Source of the DNA: Sporosarcina thermotolerans
GTDB taxonomy: Bacteria; Bacillota; Bacilli; Bacillales_A; Planococcaceae
DNA length: 64,000 nt
NCBI RefSeq assembly: GCF_030067815.1
Contig: NZ_CP125968.1
Location: 1-64,000, forward strand
Direction of reading: 5' to 3'
This document shows positions 50,738 to 61,556 of this stretch, piece after piece; the first letter of the stretch is position 1; every line of letters starts with the position of its first letter. The notes under the pieces were generated by a model. That model saw nothing but the letters and a program-made list of their open reading frames with translations. It was not told where the DNA came from and made no database searches. A program made the translations under genes and the position numbers.

Positions 50738-51589
50738 TTATTCACTAATCTCGCAAAATATCATTCGATCTTTTCCATTTAGATCTTTCCTTACAGAAAC
50801 CCTTGCTTTCGGGAATGCCTTTTGGAATAAACCACTAACCGACTTCCCTTGCTGATAGCCGATTTCAACGGCAATCAATGCGGGTTTATTCATAAGTGGC
50901 GGCAAGCTTTTTGCAAGTTTCTTATAGAAGTAAAGACCGTCATCCATAGCGAAAAGTGCAGTATGAGGTTCGAAATCAAGCACCGTACGAGACATCTCTT
51001 TCGACTCCTCCAAAGTGACATACGGAGGATTTGACACGACGACATCCCATTTTTCATGCTCAATCGGTTCCGTCATATTGCCAAGCCGGAACTCCACATG
51101 CACTTCATTGCGCTTTGCATTGCGCTTTGCGACTGCGATTGCCGGTTCGCTAATGTCTGTCGCTACGACGAACGCATCCGGCCATTCTTTTTTGATGGCA
51201 ATCGCGATTGCGCCACTCCCGGTACCGATATCTGCCACGCGTCCATCTTCAGGGAAGAGATTGCGGCATCGTTCAAGTACGCCGTATACAAGTTCCTCCG
51301 TTTCAGGTCTTGGGATGAGCACATTTTTATTCACATCGAATGACATTCCGTAAAATTGTTCTGTGCCGATAATATGTTGAACGGGCTTGCCTGTTAATAA
51401 TTGCTCGGTTTTATTCCAGAAATCGGTCTGCTGTTTGGGTGTTAATGGTTCGCGCAAATCAGCAAGTAATGTCGCTCCCGATTTCCCTGTTACATGCTCC
51501 ATTAGCAGATGTACAGCGTGTGCGTCGAGATCCTTGGACTCAAGAAGGGACTTCGCTTTGTTTAATGCTTCGTGGATTTTCTCAGTCAT
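50738..51589 (-). CDS. prmC: Release-factor glutamine methyltransferase PrmC
   Basis: A 283-residue SAM-dependent enzyme that methylates the GGQ glutamine of release factors. The SAM loop [13 protein letters not shown] and the catalytic NPPY motif ([12 protein letters not shown]) are intact, as is the N-terminal helical substrate domain. Its start overlaps the end of prfA by eight bases, so it is coupled to its own substrate gene. Confidence 0.95.
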   Translation of the reverse strand: MTEKIHEALNKAKSLLESKDLDAHAVHLLMEHVTGKSGATLLADLREPLTPKQQTDFWNKTEQLLTGKPVQHIIGTEQFYGMSFDVNKNVLIPRPETEELVYGVLERCRNLFPEDGRVADIGTGSGAIAIAIKKEWPDAFVVATDISEPAIAVAKRNAKRNEVHVEFRLGNMTEPIEHEKWDVVVSNPPYVTLEESKEMSRTVLDFEPHTALFAMDDGLYFYKKLAKSLPPLMNKPALIAVEIGYQQGKSVSGLFQKAFPKARVSVRKDLNGKDRMIFCEISE

Positions 51590-52658
51590 TGGAATCCAAG
51601 CTTTCTAGTCTTCTTGCCTGATCCTCAAGGATGAGTGCATCGATTACTTCGTCTAACTTTCCTTCGATGATCTGGTCAAGTTTTTGGATTGTCAGTCCGA
51701 TTCTATGGTCTGTCACCCGGTTTTGCGGGAAGTTGTATGTACGGATCCGCTCAGAACGGTCCCCTGTACCAACGGCCGATTTTCGCTTTTCATCATATTC
51801 CGCCTGTGCTTCTCGCATGAATTTGTCGTAGATGCGTGCGCGCAGGACTTTCATCGCTTTCTCTTTGTTTTTGATCTGCGATTTTTCATCCTGGCAGGAA
51901 ACGGTGATGCCTGTCGGTAAATGTGTCAGGCGGACAGCGGACATTGTTGTGTTGACGGATTGTCCACCTGGGCCTGATGATGCGAATGTATCCGTACGGA
52001 TGTCCTTTTCATGGATGTCGATTTCAACCTCTTCCGCTTCAGGCAGGACAGCTACTGTAGAAGTTGATGTGTGGATACGGCCGCCGGATTCGGTTTCAGG
52101 TACACGTTGCACGCGATGCGCCCCGTTTTCGAATTTCAATTTTGAGTAAGCACCATGGCCGTTGATCATGAAAATAATTTCCTTGAAGCCGCCAAGTTCT
52201 GTTGGCGAGGAGTCCATCACTTCAACTTTCCAATGGTTCATCTCGGCGAAGCGACTGTACATTCTGTAGAGATTACCCGCAAACAGTGCGGCCTCATCTC
52301 CACCCGCTGCACCACGGATTTCCATGATGACGTTTTTGTCGTCATTCGGGTCTTTCGGGACTAATAGGAGCTTTAGTTTACCTTCGAGTTCCTCGATTCT
52401 GTAGTCTAACTCGGTGATTTCCATTTTGACAAGTTCTTTCATTTCATCATCGAGTGGTTCCTCTAACATTTGTTTTGCATTGTTGTATTCTGTTGTCGCG
52501 TCCTTGTACTCGCGGTATGCATCGACTGTATCTTGCAGGTCGGATTGTTCCTTTGAGTAGGTCCGTAATTTGGTCATGTCACTTACGATATCCGGATCGC
52601 TCAGCAATTCATTCAGTCGGTCATATCGATCCTCAACGGCTTGTAGCCTTTCGAACAT
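51582..52658 (-). CDS. prfA: Peptide chain release factor 1
   Basis: A 358-residue class I release factor reading UAA and UAG. The peptidyl-hydrolysis motif is in [18 protein letters not shown], with the family stretch [17 protein letters not shown]. It heads the prfA-prmC pair. The region upstream to 52.95 kb holds a dispersed repeat. Length is normal. Confidence 0.97.
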   Translation of the reverse strand: MFERLQAVEDRYDRLNELLSDPDIVSDMTKLRTYSKEQSDLQDTVDAYREYKDATTEYNNAKQMLEEPLDDEMKELVKMEITELDYRIEELEGKLKLLLVPKDPNDDKNVIMEIRGAAGGDEAALFAGNLYRMYSRFAEMNHWKVEVMDSSPTELGGFKEIIFMINGHGAYSKLKFENGAHRVQRVPETESGGRIHTSTSTVAVLPEAEEVEIDIHEKDIRTDTFASSGPGGQSVNTTMSAVRLTHLPTGITVSCQDEKSQIKNKEKAMKVLRARIYDKFMREAQAEYDEKRKSAVGTGDRSERIRTYNFPQNRVTDHRIGLTIQKLDQIIEGKLDEVIDALILEDQARRLESLDSND

Positions 52659-52736
52659 AGTTTGTACACCTCTTATTTCTCAAGTCTTTTCGTATGTTTA
52701 TTGTACGGGAAAAAAGCATCGAAATACAGTAAAAAA

Positions 52737-52945
52737 CTGGTGCTATCGAAAAGCGTAAGGCGCTTGCACAGATGCGACAGGCATAAGGCAAAGATGGCGC
52801 GTGGCGGTTTTTGCCACAGAGCAGCTTTGACTTATGACCCGAGCAAGTCGAACAGCGTAGGGTTCGATTTGCCGTATTTCTGCGGTTTTTTGCAGAAATT
52901 AAGGCATCCTCATAGCGCCTGGAGCTGGACAGGCATCAGAAAAAC
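52737..52945. repeat. Dispersed intergenic repeat, copy 1
   Basis: Starts GAAAAGCGTAAGGCGCTTGC, then CAGATGCGACAGGCA. The same ~36 bp appears in inverted form at 59.88 kb. A further ~150 bp continues to the 3' end of the VanW gene with several short palindromes (GCGGTTTTTTGCAGAAATTA). From memory, related sequences occur between genes in Bacillales. Confidence 0.55.
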
Positions 52946-52950
52946 CTGAT

Positions 52951-53925
52951 TTATTTCAAATCTAAAGGCTTGAAGCGGTCTTTGTATTTTTCAGCTGTTC
53001 TAAGTTCGATTGTAAGATAGCCATTTCCGTAAATCGCTTTTATGAGTATAGGGACGTCTGTTGAGTTTTGGAATCTGAAATCCAGTCCACCGTATGAAAC
53101 TGTTGCATCCCGACCTTTCGGGACGTATCCAATTTCTCGTGAATGGTGGTGGCGCTCCAATATTTTGAGGGATATTTGGTCGAGTGCATTAAATAATGTT
53201 GAGGATGTCTGGCAAACACCTCCGCCGATTCCCATGACAAGTTCGCCGCTGATGATTTCGGGTGCGGGTTGGTAGCCGCTCTCTTCATCCCGTGAACCGA
53301 CAACGGTATTGAATGAAAAATGGTCACCGCTTCCGACGATTGTATTGTTGATGGAATTTGCGGATAGTTCTATGTTTTTATTCCGATTGGGATTCGATTT
53401 AAAATAAGTCGTATAGGATGCGACTGTAATTTCGTTCAAATGTGGGATATCTGCTGAGTCATATCCGCTTTCCGTCACCGTGATTGGCAGTTCAACTTCG
53501 CCTCCGACAGCTGAAGCTGCCATGATCCGCTCGACTAATTCGTTTTCATCAAGAATGATTAAAGGGCTTCCTTTTACGACACCGCCCTGTTCATCTATTC
53601 TATCAAGGATCATTCGCCTGTCATATCCAGGGTTTTCCGGTGTTCCTCTTGCAAGCCTTTTTGCAAGCTTCTCGATTTCTTTTCTGTATGTTTCTTGATC
53701 CAGTTCATATCCTTGTTCATACGGGGCAAGTGTATGGATGATTTCAGATGTATTCGGGTCGATTAGTGTTACATTTTCCGGTTCCTTTTCAAATGTATAG
53801 CTATATATCTTTTTCGGTTTCTCCGTTTCCGCGGACGCAATTGGCGTTTCCTGATCTGAGTCATTTTGACAGCCCGCTAGTCCTATTGACATGAAAAGAA
53901 TAAGTGCAGTTATCCACTTTTTCAT
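52951..53925 (-). CDS. VanW-like lipoprotein
   Basis: A 324-residue protein with a lipoprotein signal (lipobox LAGC, Cys19) and a C-terminal VanW domain (about 180-290) with DHFSFNTVVGSRDEESGYQ, GIGGGVCQTSSTLFNA and VSYGGLDFRF. VanW-domain proteins occur in many Gram-positives near wall genes; their activity is not known. It is inserted between tdk and prfA, where B. subtilis has other genes. Confidence 0.85.
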   Translation of the reverse strand: MKKWITALILFMSIGLAGCQNDSDQETPIASAETEKPKKIYSYTFEKEPENVTLIDPNTSEIIHTLAPYEQGYELDQETYRKEIEKLAKRLARGTPENPGYDRRMILDRIDEQGGVVKGSPLIILDENELVERIMAASAVGGEVELPITVTESGYDSADIPHLNEITVASYTTYFKSNPNRNKNIELSANSINNTIVGSGDHFSFNTVVGSRDEESGYQPAPEIISGELVMGIGGGVCQTSSTLFNALDQISLKILERHHHSREIGYVPKGRDATVSYGGLDFRFQNSTDVPILIKAIYGNGYLTIELRTAEKYKDRFKPLDLK

Positions 53926-54017
53926 AATCTATCTCCTGCCTTAATTAGATTTCACATTGAATAACATATTCAAGGCTTTGGATTAGTGTGTTGGTTTTCA
54001 GCAATTTTATGAATTAA

Positions 54018-54050
54018 ATTAAAAAGACAACATGGTTTGTCCATGTTGTC
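54018..54050 (-). terminator. Terminator of tdk
   Basis: GACAACATG and CATGTTGTC stem followed by TTTTTAATTT on the minus strand. Confidence 0.9.
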
Positions 54051-54058
54051 CTAACATT

Positions 54059-54661
54059 TTATTCTACTGCTGCGTTCGCTGTTACGCCGTTTGGCACTTC
54101 GTGATGCGTGCGGCATCTTGCTTCGTAAGCTTCCGAAGCGGCTACAAGGATGATGGGATCGTCGGAGCCAGCTGGTTCTCCATTGATAAGGCGTTGTGTT
54201 CTGCTTGCAGGTGAGCCGCAAACGGTGCAGACGGCTTGAAGTTTTGTAACGTTTTCTGCGACTGCCAAAAGTTGAGGCATTGGGCCGAATGGTTCGCCGC
54301 GGAAGTCTTGGTCAAGGCCAGCGATGATGACGCGGAATCCGCGATCCGCCAAATCCATGACGACGTCTACGATTCCTTCGTCAAAAAATTGGGCTTCGTC
54401 GATTGCGATGATGTCGTATTCGTCTTTTACAAATTGTTCGATTTGAGTCGACTCCGCGATAGGTGTTGCGATGACGGTTGTACCGTTATGGCTGACGACG
54501 GCTTCCTCGCTGTATCGATCATCGATTTCGGGTTTGAATACTGCGATTTTCTGTTTGGCAAATTGCGCACGGCGCACGCGTCGTATTAGTTCCTCCGATT
54601 TGCCTGAGAACATGCTTCCACAAATTACTTCTATCCAGCCGCCTTGCATTGTTACGTACAT
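54059..54661 (-). CDS. tdk: Thymidine kinase
   Basis: A 200-residue type II thymidine kinase. The P loop [14 protein letters not shown], the DEAQFFDEG motif and the zinc Cys/His set ([18 protein letters not shown]) are present. It salvages thymidine to dTMP. It follows rpmE on the same strand, as in B. subtilis, and is closed by its own terminator. Confidence 0.96.
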   Translation of the reverse strand: MYVTMQGGWIEVICGSMFSGKSEELIRRVRRAQFAKQKIAVFKPEIDDRYSEEAVVSHNGTTVIATPIAESTQIEQFVKDEYDIIAIDEAQFFDEGIVDVVMDLADRGFRVIIAGLDQDFRGEPFGPMPQLLAVAENVTKLQAVCTVCGSPASRTQRLINGEPAGSDDPIILVAASEAYEARCRTHHEVPNGVTANAAVE

Positions 54662-54808
54662 ATTGGTTCCCCTTTCAATCAGTCGCTCTATGTAAATTGC
54701 TTTTTGTTTTGTTCGGAATGTCTATCATACATTAAATTCGAATGAAATTGACGTCTTTTATTTCTTGTTGAATTATGGTATGTGGACGATGTGAAATTTT
54801 TGGAAAGA

Positions 54809-54841
54809 TAAAACCCGGCGGATGTTGATCCGCCGGGTTGG
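54809..54841 (-). terminator. Terminator of rpmE
   Basis: AACCCGGCGGAT and ATCCGCCGGGTT form a perfect 12 bp stem followed by TTTATC on the minus strand. Confidence 0.85.
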
Positions 54842-54848
54842 ATGAGTC

Positions 54849-55064
54849 TTATTCTTGTCCTTCTTCTTTGAAGCCGTATTTCTTGTTGAAGCGGTCGATA
54901 CGTCCGTCCGCTGCAGCAAATTTTTGGCGTCCAGTGTAGAATGGATGGCATTCTGAACAAACTTCTACGCGAATGTCCTCTTTTACAGAACCTGTTTCGA
55001 ATGTGTTACCACATGAACAAGCAACTTTTGCAAGTTTGTAATTTGGATGAATTCCTGCTCTCAT
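54849..55064 (-). CDS. rpmE: Ribosomal protein L31 (zinc-binding type)
   Basis: A 71-residue L31. The zinc Cys set (VACSCGNTF...VCSECHPF) marks the Cys-containing form, which in B. subtilis is replaced by the Cys-free YtiA-type when zinc is scarce. The protein starts [26 protein letters not shown] precedes it, and upstream in-frame codons are not part of the gene. It lies between rho and tdk as in B. subtilis. Confidence 0.94.
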   Translation of the reverse strand: MRAGIHPNYKLAKVACSCGNTFETGSVKEDIRVEVCSECHPFYTGRQKFAAADGRIDRFNKKYGFKEEGQE

Positions 55065-55252
55065 CGGTCTCTCTCCTCTCGCCCTGAACCATCTGGAACA
55101 GAGTGTTATTGTAGGTCTTGCATAAGACTGATGCCTTACACGGTCCGTATATGTCAACCGCATATGCAGCAGATGGTGGTAAAACCACACTTAGAGATTA
55201 TAACAGGTTTATTTGGGGTTTGCAACTATTTTTCAATGTAGAAATGTTGATT

Positions 55253-56536
55253 TTATAATAGACCTTTTCCATTCCGATGGGCTTTCATTTCTTCGTTTAG
55301 TTTGTCGAAGAATTCTTCGTTGGATTTGGACTGACGCAATTTCTTTAGGAAGCGTTCTGCGAAATCGGAGGAATCGGAAAATGTTTTTCGGATGGCCCAT
55401 AGTTTTTCAAGCTGGTTGCTTGGGATGAGCAGTTCTTCCTTCCGTGTTCCTGAGCGGCGGATGTCGAGTGCCGGGAAGACGCGACGTTCTGCAAGGCTGC
55501 GATCGAGATGAAGTTCCATGTTACCGGTTCCTTTGAATTCTTCGTAGATAACTTCGTCCATTCTTGAGCCCGTGTCGATTAAGGCAGTGGCAAGGATTGT
55601 TAAGCTGCCGCCCTCTTCAAGGTTACGCGCTGCGCCGAAGAAACGTTTTGGGCGGTGGAATGCCGCAGGGTCAATACCACCGGAAAGTGTACGGCCGCTT
55701 GGCGGAATGACAAGGTTATATGCACGTGCAAGACGTGTGATTGAATCCATTAAGATGATGACGTCGCGTTTATGTTCGACAAGGCGCATAGCGCGTTCGA
55801 GGACGAGTTCAGCAACTTTGACGTGGTTTTCCGGGACTTCGTCGAATGTGGAACTGACAACGTCTGCATTAACGGAACGTTCGATGTCGGTTACTTCTTC
55901 CGGACGTTCGTCGATTAACAGGACGATCAATTCAGCTTCGGGATGGTTCGTCGTGATTGCGTTTGCAATTTCCTTTAGTAGCATTGTTTTACCGGCTTTT
56001 GGTGGTGCAACGATAAGTCCACGTTGACCGAAACCTACTGGTGAAACGAGATCCATGATTCGTGTTGATAGTTTCGTTGGAACCGTTTCGAGTCGAATGT
56101 GGCGATCCGGGTATAGCGGAGTTAGTGCTGGGAAGTGGACGCGTTCGCGTGCGACTTCAGGGTCTTCTCCGTTTACAGCTTCTACTTGAAGGAGTCCGTA
56201 ATAGCGTTCGTTTTCTTTTGGTGGACGTACTTTCCCAGTTACTTTATCACCATTTCGCAAGTCGAATCGTCTGATTTGGGACGCGGAGATATACATGTCT
56301 TCGGAACTTGGCGAGTAGTTGATTGGGCGAAGGAAACCATAGCCTTCTGATTGGATGATTTCGAGTACGCCTTCCATGAAGAAGAATCCTTCTTGTTCGG
56401 CTCTTGATTTAAGGATTGAAAAGATTAGTTCTTTTTTGGTTAATTTGCTGTAATAGGATATTTTATATTGTCTTGCAAGCTCGTAAAGCTCTTTTAACGT
56501 CATATTTTCTAAACTGCTAATTGTTAGAATCGACAT
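55253..56536 (-). CDS. rho: Transcription termination factor Rho
   Basis: A 427-residue hexameric RNA-dependent ATPase. The N-terminal Rho domain and RNA-binding cold-shock fold (EGYGFLRPINYSPS) are followed by the P loop APPKAGKTMLL, the Walker B region LIVLLIDERPEEVTD and the Q/R-loop region SGGIDPAAF. It ends transcription at Rho-dependent sites. Place between glpX and rpmE matches B. subtilis. Confidence 0.97.
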   Translation of the reverse strand: MSILTISSLENMTLKELYELARQYKISYYSKLTKKELIFSILKSRAEQEGFFFMEGVLEIIQSEGYGFLRPINYSPSSEDMYISASQIRRFDLRNGDKVTGKVRPPKENERYYGLLQVEAVNGEDPEVARERVHFPALTPLYPDRHIRLETVPTKLSTRIMDLVSPVGFGQRGLIVAPPKAGKTMLLKEIANAITTNHPEAELIVLLIDERPEEVTDIERSVNADVVSSTFDEVPENHVKVAELVLERAMRLVEHKRDVIILMDSITRLARAYNLVIPPSGRTLSGGIDPAAFHRPKRFFGAARNLEEGGSLTILATALIDTGSRMDEVIYEEFKGTGNMELHLDRSLAERRVFPALDIRRSGTRKEELLIPSNQLEKLWAIRKTFSDSSDFAERFLKKLRQSKSNEEFFDKLNEEMKAHRNGKGLL

Positions 56537-56602
56537 AGTTCATTCAGCACCACTCTTTATTTGATTTTAGTTTTTGAGGTTGTCTTCTTAGGTAGGAAAT
56601 CA

Positions 56603-56640
56603 ATGAATAGAAGGATGCCCGGCTTATGCCGGGCTTTGAG
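56603..56640 (-). terminator. Possible terminator of rho-upstream gene glpX
   Basis: GCCCGGC and GCCGGGC stem with a four-base loop lies between glpX and rho. The T run is weak, so readthrough into rho is likely. Confidence 0.45.
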
Positions 56641-56672
56641 GCTTACTATTTTTGATTTATTAATAAAATAAA

Positions 56673-57638
56673 TTAGTCTTGCATTACAAGATTAGGTTTC
56701 TTTTTAAGGCTGTGGCGTCCTTCTACGAAACGGATTGTGCCGGATTTGGAGCGCATGACGAGTGAGTGGGTTTCGCTGAAGCCGCCTTTGAATTGGACTC
56801 CGCGTAGTAGTTCACCGTCGGTTACACCTGTTGCTGCAAAGATGGCGTCGTCTCCTTTTACAAGGTCGTCCATGTAAAGGACTTTTGTGACGTCGATGCC
56901 CATTTTTTCACAGCGTTCACGTTCTTCGTCGTTTGAAGGAATAAGTCGTCCTTGGATTTCCCCTCCGAGGCATTTTAGTCCAACAGCAGCGATAACGCCT
57001 TCAGGGGCACCACCAATACCGAACATAATATCAACACCTGTGTTGTCAAATGCCGTGTTAATGGCACCTGCTACGTCTCCGTCATCGATAAGCTTGATGC
57101 GCGCGCCAGTAGCTCTGATTTCTTCGATGATTTTCGCATGGCGTTCACGGTTGAGGACAGTTGCCACAACTTCATCTATCGATTTGTTTTTGGCTTTAGC
57201 CACGGCATGAAGGTTTTCCGTTACGGTTGCATCGATGCTGATTTTGCCAACCGCTTCAGGTCCGACTGCGATTTTATTCATGTACATATCAGGTGCGTTT
57301 AAAAGGTTTCCTTTATCAGCGATTGCGATGACTGCAAGTGCATTCCAGCCTCCTGATGCGACGATATTCGTTCCTTCCACCGGATCGACAGCTACATCAA
57401 CTTCCGGTCCTTGGCCAGTGCCTAACTCTTCGCCGATGTAAAGCATTGGTGCTTCATCCATTTCGCCTTCCCCGATAACAACGACTCCCTGCATTGGAAT
57501 CGTGTCGAACACAGTGCGCATCGCTTCTGTCGCGGCGTCATCCGCTTCGTTTTTCAAACCGCGTCCCATCCAGCGTGCTGCTGAAACTGCCGCCGCTTCT
57601 GTTACACGTACTAATTCCATCGATAAACTGCGTTCCAT
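56673..57638 (-). CDS. glpX: Class II fructose-1,6-bisphosphatase
   Basis: A 321-residue GlpX-type phosphatase for gluconeogenesis. [18 protein letters not shown] and the metal/phosphate site [13 protein letters not shown] are present, as is [18 protein letters not shown]. It differs from the unrelated class III enzyme (Fbp) of Bacillus, which is absent here. It lies between murAB and rho as in B. subtilis. Confidence 0.95.
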   Translation of the reverse strand: MERSLSMELVRVTEAAAVSAARWMGRGLKNEADDAATEAMRTVFDTIPMQGVVVIGEGEMDEAPMLYIGEELGTGQGPEVDVAVDPVEGTNIVASGGWNALAVIAIADKGNLLNAPDMYMNKIAVGPEAVGKISIDATVTENLHAVAKAKNKSIDEVVATVLNRERHAKIIEEIRATGARIKLIDDGDVAGAINTAFDNTGVDIMFGIGGAPEGVIAAVGLKCLGGEIQGRLIPSNDEERERCEKMGIDVTKVLYMDDLVKGDDAIFAATGVTDGELLRGVQFKGGFSETHSLVMRSKSGTIRFVEGRHSLKKKPNLVMQD

Positions 57639-57730
57639 TATGATTGTTCCTCCCGTAATACGCTTTTCAATTGTAAAGCTGTAAGATTTCTTACTGTCAT
57701 TATAGCATACCTTGGAAATTACATTTCCAA

Positions 57731-59032
57731 TTATTCCGTATTAACTTTATGAACTTTATTCCCGTACTTTCGCTTTTTCGGCACATTTTCCTTCCGGATA
57801 TCGGCGCCGATTCCACGAAGTTTTTCGATCAACGAGCCGTATCCGCGTTCGATATGTTGAATTTCCTGGATTTCAGTTTCGCCTTCCGCCAATAATCCTG
57901 CGATGACAAGAGCTGCACCCGCCCTTAAATCCGAAGCGCGGACAGTAGCGGCTTGTAGTGGCGTTGGTCCAGATAAAATGACAGATTGGCCCTCTACTTT
58001 TCCTTCTGCATTCATCGTTCGAAGTTCATCAATCTGTTTGAATCTCGCGGAATATATTGTATCCGTTATGACAGAAGTGCCGTTCGCCTGTGTCAATAGC
58101 ACTGAGAATGGCTGTTGAAGATCCGTCGGGAAACCTGGATATACGAGTGTTTTTACATCGACTGCATTCAAATTCCTCGTTTTCGGAATGAAAATATGCT
58201 CTTCCCTTTCCTCGACTTCAACACCCATCTCACGGAGTTTCGCTGTCAGTGCTTCAACGTGGAAAGGGATTACGTTATCAATTAAGACACCGTCTCCTGC
58301 AGCCGCTGCCATGATCATGAATGTCCCCGCCTCGATACGATCGGGAATAATTGTATGTTTCGTTCCGTGAAGCCTTTCGACTCCCTCGATTCGGATGACA
58401 TTTGTACCGGCGCCTTTAATGTTGGCACCCATGTTTGAAAGCAATGTTGCGACATCTATGATTTCAGGTTCTTTGGCAGCATTCTCGATAATTGTCCGGC
58501 CTTTTGCACGGACCGCAGCAAGCATGATATTGATTGTCGCGCCAACGCTGACAACGTCCAAATAGATTTTAGCGCCGCGCAGTTCATCGGCACGCAGATA
58601 GATGGCTCCGTGTTCATTTGTCACTTTTGCACCTAAAGCCTCGAAGCCTTTAATATGCTGGTCGATAGGACGAGGTCCCAAATGGCAGCCTCCAGGAAGT
58701 CCGATTGCCGCCTTTTTGAATCGGCCTAACATTGCGCCCATCAGATAATAGGATGCTCTTAGCTTTTTCACATTGCCGTTCGGAAGTGGCATGGCAACCA
58801 TTTCGGATGGGTCGATCGTCATCTTCCCTGCTCCGAAATTCACTTTTCCACCAATATCTTCAAGAAGCGCCTGCAGTGTTAAGACGTCCGAAATTTCCGG
58901 AAGACCTTCAATCGTGACAGGTGAATCCGCCAAAATGGATGCCGGAATCAATGCAACGGCACTGTTCTTCGCTCCGCTCACTTTTATCGTTCCTTGTAAA
59001 GGTTTGCCGCCTCTTATTTTATAAACGTCCAT
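57731..59032 (-). CDS. murAB: UDP-GlcNAc 1-carboxyvinyltransferase MurA2
   Basis: A 433-residue intact second MurA (also called MurZ). The active-site Cys is in [14 protein letters not shown], and the substrate loops [16 protein letters not shown] and [15 protein letters not shown] are complete. It would back up murAA in peptidoglycan synthesis. It directly follows tal with overlap or near-overlap, between tal and glpX as in B. subtilis. The C-terminus is basic ([12 protein letters not shown]). Confidence 0.95.
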   Translation of the reverse strand: MDVYKIRGGKPLQGTIKVSGAKNSAVALIPASILADSPVTIEGLPEISDVLTLQALLEDIGGKVNFGAGKMTIDPSEMVAMPLPNGNVKKLRASYYLMGAMLGRFKKAAIGLPGGCHLGPRPIDQHIKGFEALGAKVTNEHGAIYLRADELRGAKIYLDVVSVGATINIMLAAVRAKGRTIIENAAKEPEIIDVATLLSNMGANIKGAGTNVIRIEGVERLHGTKHTIIPDRIEAGTFMIMAAAAGDGVLIDNVIPFHVEALTAKLREMGVEVEEREEHIFIPKTRNLNAVDVKTLVYPGFPTDLQQPFSVLLTQANGTSVITDTIYSARFKQIDELRTMNAEGKVEGQSVILSGPTPLQAATVRASDLRAGAALVIAGLLAEGETEIQEIQHIERGYGSLIEKLRGIGADIRKENVPKKRKYGNKVHKVNTE

Positions 59033-59697
59033 TTCAGTCTCCTTGGCGTTTCACTTGTTCTTCTTGCTTCCCAGTCGTTTAAGAATTGTTGAATACCTTG
59101 GTCTGTCAACGGGTGGTTGAATAGTTGTTTGAGTACTTTGAAAGGAGTTGTTGCAATATGCGCTCCCGCAAGTGCTGCATCTGTAATATGCTGCGGCCCG
59201 CGGATGGAAGCTGCAATGATTTGCGTGTCCAAGTCATGAATTGTGAAGATGTCCGCAATTGTGCTGATTAACTGAATTCCTTCTTGACCGATATCGTCAA
59301 GTCTGCCGAGGAATGGGGATACGTAAGTGGCTCCAGCGCGTGCGGCAAGCAAAGCTTGGTTGGCACTGAAAATGAGGGTCACGTTTGTTTTTATGCCTTC
59401 TTGGGCGAAGACGGAGCACGCCTTTAAGCCTTCCGGTGTCATTGGAAGTTTGACAGTGATATTTGGTGCGATTTTAGCAAGTTCGCGGCCTTCTTCGATC
59501 ATTCCTTCTGCGTCAAGGGCGATGACTTCTGCGCTTACTGAGCCTGGTACGAGGGCAGTAATTTCGCGAAGGCGATCGTGGAATGAGATGTTTTCTTTTG
59601 CGACCAGTGATGGGTTTGTTGTTACGCCAGATAGGATTCCCCAGCTATGTGCTTCTTTGATTTCTTCGAAGTTTGCTGTGTCGATGAAAAATTTCAT
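59014..59697 (-). CDS. tal: Transaldolase (3' end probably frameshifted)
   Basis: A small TalC/fructose-6-phosphate-aldolase-family enzyme. The Schiff-base Lys is in [15 protein letters not shown], and Glu in VSAEVIA favours transaldolase over aldolase. As read it is 227 residues and runs 19 bp into murAB. If one base is missing near 59068 the frame would end at 59034 (tail [14 protein letters not shown]), just before murAB, which looks more natural. The pathway is the pentose phosphate cycle. Confidence 0.9.
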   Translation of the reverse strand: MKFFIDTANFEEIKEAHSWGILSGVTTNPSLVAKENISFHDRLREITALVPGSVSAEVIALDAEGMIEEGRELAKIAPNITVKLPMTPEGLKACSVFAQEGIKTNVTLIFSANQALLAARAGATYVSPFLGRLDDIGQEGIQLISTIADIFTIHDLDTQIIAASIRGPQHITDAALAGAHIATTPFKVLKQLFNHPLTDQGIQQFLNDWEARRTSETPRRLKWTFIK

Positions 59698-59725
59698 TGG
59701 TGTGTTCCTCCTCTTTATGAATGGA

Positions 59726-59762
59726 AAAAAGGAGAATGCATCTGTGATGCTTCTCCTTTTAT
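59726..59762 (-). terminator. Terminator of fba
   Basis: GGAGAAGCATC and GATGCATTCTCC form a near-perfect stem followed by six T on the minus strand, just upstream of tal. Confidence 0.85.
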
Positions 59763-59764
59763 TT

Positions 59765-59915
59765 AAAATTAATACTGTTGATTTCCGCTACGGCGGACGC
59801 TTTTGGTCGCAAAGCAAGGCAAATATGTGCTCGTAACGCTACGCTTTTACTCGCAAAAGCCGTTCTTCGCTACGGCTTTGCCTGTCGCATCTGAGCAAGC
59901 GCCTTACGCTTTTCC
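59765..59915. repeat. Dispersed intergenic repeat, copy 2 (inverted)
   Basis: On the minus strand it begins GGAAAAGCGTAAGGCGCTTGC and CAGATGCGACAGGCA, nearly identical to 52.75 kb. It then has palindromic arms (GTAGCGAAGAACGGC, GCGTAGCGTTACG) and ends CGGCGGACGC near 59.78 kb. It overlaps the last codons of fba. Confidence 0.55.
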
Positions 59916-60759
59916 AGTGCTCCCGAATTCGCGCATTTTGCCGATTACGGTTTTTTTGATGGCTTCGCGCATTGGTGCCAAGTATTTGCGTGGATCGTAG
60001 ACGTTGGCGTCGTTGTTTAATACTTCGCGGACTGCTTTTGTTCCTTCGATTTGGTTCTCGGTGTTGACGTTGATCTTAGCTGTACCGAGGGAGACGGAAC
60101 GTTGGATGTCTTTTAATGGAATGCCTGTTCCGCCGTGAAGGACGAGTGGAAGGTCGGATTGGCTTGAGATGATTTCCATTTCTTCGAATCCAAGGTTCGG
60201 TTCGCCTTTGTATGGTCCGTGGACGACCCAAGTGCTGGCGCCAGCAGTCGATGCCTGTTGCGTCGACAAGTTCTTTACATTCTGCAGGGTCTGCGTAGAT
60301 GACTCCGTCTGCGATCGTATCGTCTTCTTGTCCGCCGACGACTCCAAGTTCGGCTTCAACGGATACGTTTCTTGCGTGTGCGTATTCTACTACTTGTTTT
60401 GTGATTTCAATGTTTTCTGCAAGTGGCTTTGAAGAAGCATCGATCATGACGGATGTGAAGCCTGCGTCAATCGCCTCTTTACACTTTTCGAAGCTGGAAC
60501 CGTGATCAAGATGGATTGCGACTGGTACAGTGATGTTAAAATCATGCATTAAGCCTTTTACCATGTGGACTACTGTCGTGAAACCGCCCATATAGCGTGC
60601 TGCACCTTCTGATACACCAAGGATTACAGGTGATTTTTCTTCCTCTGCTGCTTGCAAGATTGCTTGCGTATATTCAAGGTTGTTCAAGTTGAACTGACCG
60701 ATTGCATAACCTTCTTTTTTACCTTTTATCATCATTTCTTTCATTGAAACAAGTGCCAT
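59904..60759 (-). CDS. fba: Class II fructose-bisphosphate aldolase (two frameshifts)
   Basis: About 285 residues after restoring bases near 60224 and 60244. The metal site [11 protein letters not shown], then [15 protein letters not shown], and after the breaks [20 protein letters not shown] and INVNTENQI are all in place. It cleaves fructose-1,6-bisphosphate in glycolysis. I start at [10 protein letters not shown] after GGAGGAGGATACC. The gene is essential in most Firmicutes, so the breaks are probably sequence errors. The last codons overlap a dispersed repeat. Confidence 0.93.
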
Positions 60760-60827
60760 GTGGTATCCTCCTCCGAGTTGTGGGATGAATTTATTGAATG
60801 ATACGTTATTTACCTCTTTTATCATAA

Positions 60828-60858
60828 CAAAACAGACAGTATTTACTACTGTCTGGGT
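60828..60858 (-). terminator. Hairpin and T run upstream of fba
   Basis: CAGACAGTA and TACTGTCTG form a 9 bp stem followed by TTTTGTT on the minus strand, 70 bp before fba. It may end spo0F transcripts or attenuate fba. Confidence 0.6.
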
Positions 60859-61045
60859 CGCTGTTGGACTCGATGTAAGTTGCGGTTGTATGTGGGTTGT
60901 TTTATGTGAGAAGTGTTTTTAATTGAAGAGCCTCTTTTTCAAGGATGTGTTTTTTCATTCGTAGTTACGTGAATTTATTTTAGGAATTCACGTTTTTAAT
61001 TCCAAATAAATTTTAGCCAGAATGTGATCACTTTATTCAGGATGA

Positions 61046-61410
61046 TTATTTCCGACTTGCGATAACATCCATGACCGCGTCGCGCACTTCGTATATATTA
61101 AAAGGTTTTGTGAAATATTTATCAGCCCCATTATTTAGTGCCTGTTCTGTCAATTCATTTTCGCCATAAGCTGTCATCATGAACACCGGTATGTAAGGGC
61201 TTTCTTTTTTTATTCTTTTTAGCACTTCTACCCCGTCAATTCCCGGCATTTTCATATCCAATAAGATGCAATCAGGTTTTTCTCTTTTACGGAACGGAGT
61301 GCTTCTGCCCCATTAGAGGCTATCCTCGTTTCCAATCCCTCTTTTCTAAAAACCTCGCTTAATAGTAAACGTATTCCCGGCTGGTCGTCCACAATCAGTA
61401 AGTTCTTCAA
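61046..61410 (-). CDS. spo0F: Sporulation phosphorelay response regulator Spo0F (frameshifted)
   Basis: About 121 residues after restoring one A in the run 61277-61281. It is a single receiver domain: [14 protein letters not shown] (acidic pocket), the phospho-acceptor Asp in [13 protein letters not shown], Thr in MMTAYGE and Lys in YFTKPF. It carries phosphate from sporulation kinases to Spo0B. The start is TTG after AAAGGGGTGAG; a nearby GTG is also possible. It lies between ywjG/pyrG and fba as in B. subtilis. Confidence 0.92.
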
Positions 61411-61556
61411 TAACACTCACCCCTTTAAATGATTGACTATACTTACAATTCAACAAATAAGGATAAACTCCTTCTTATCTTTAAAATATATTTATTCTAT
61501 ATTGATAACTTGGTTTTATCCGGCGAAAAAAATATAATGGAAACGAGGTGGAAAAC

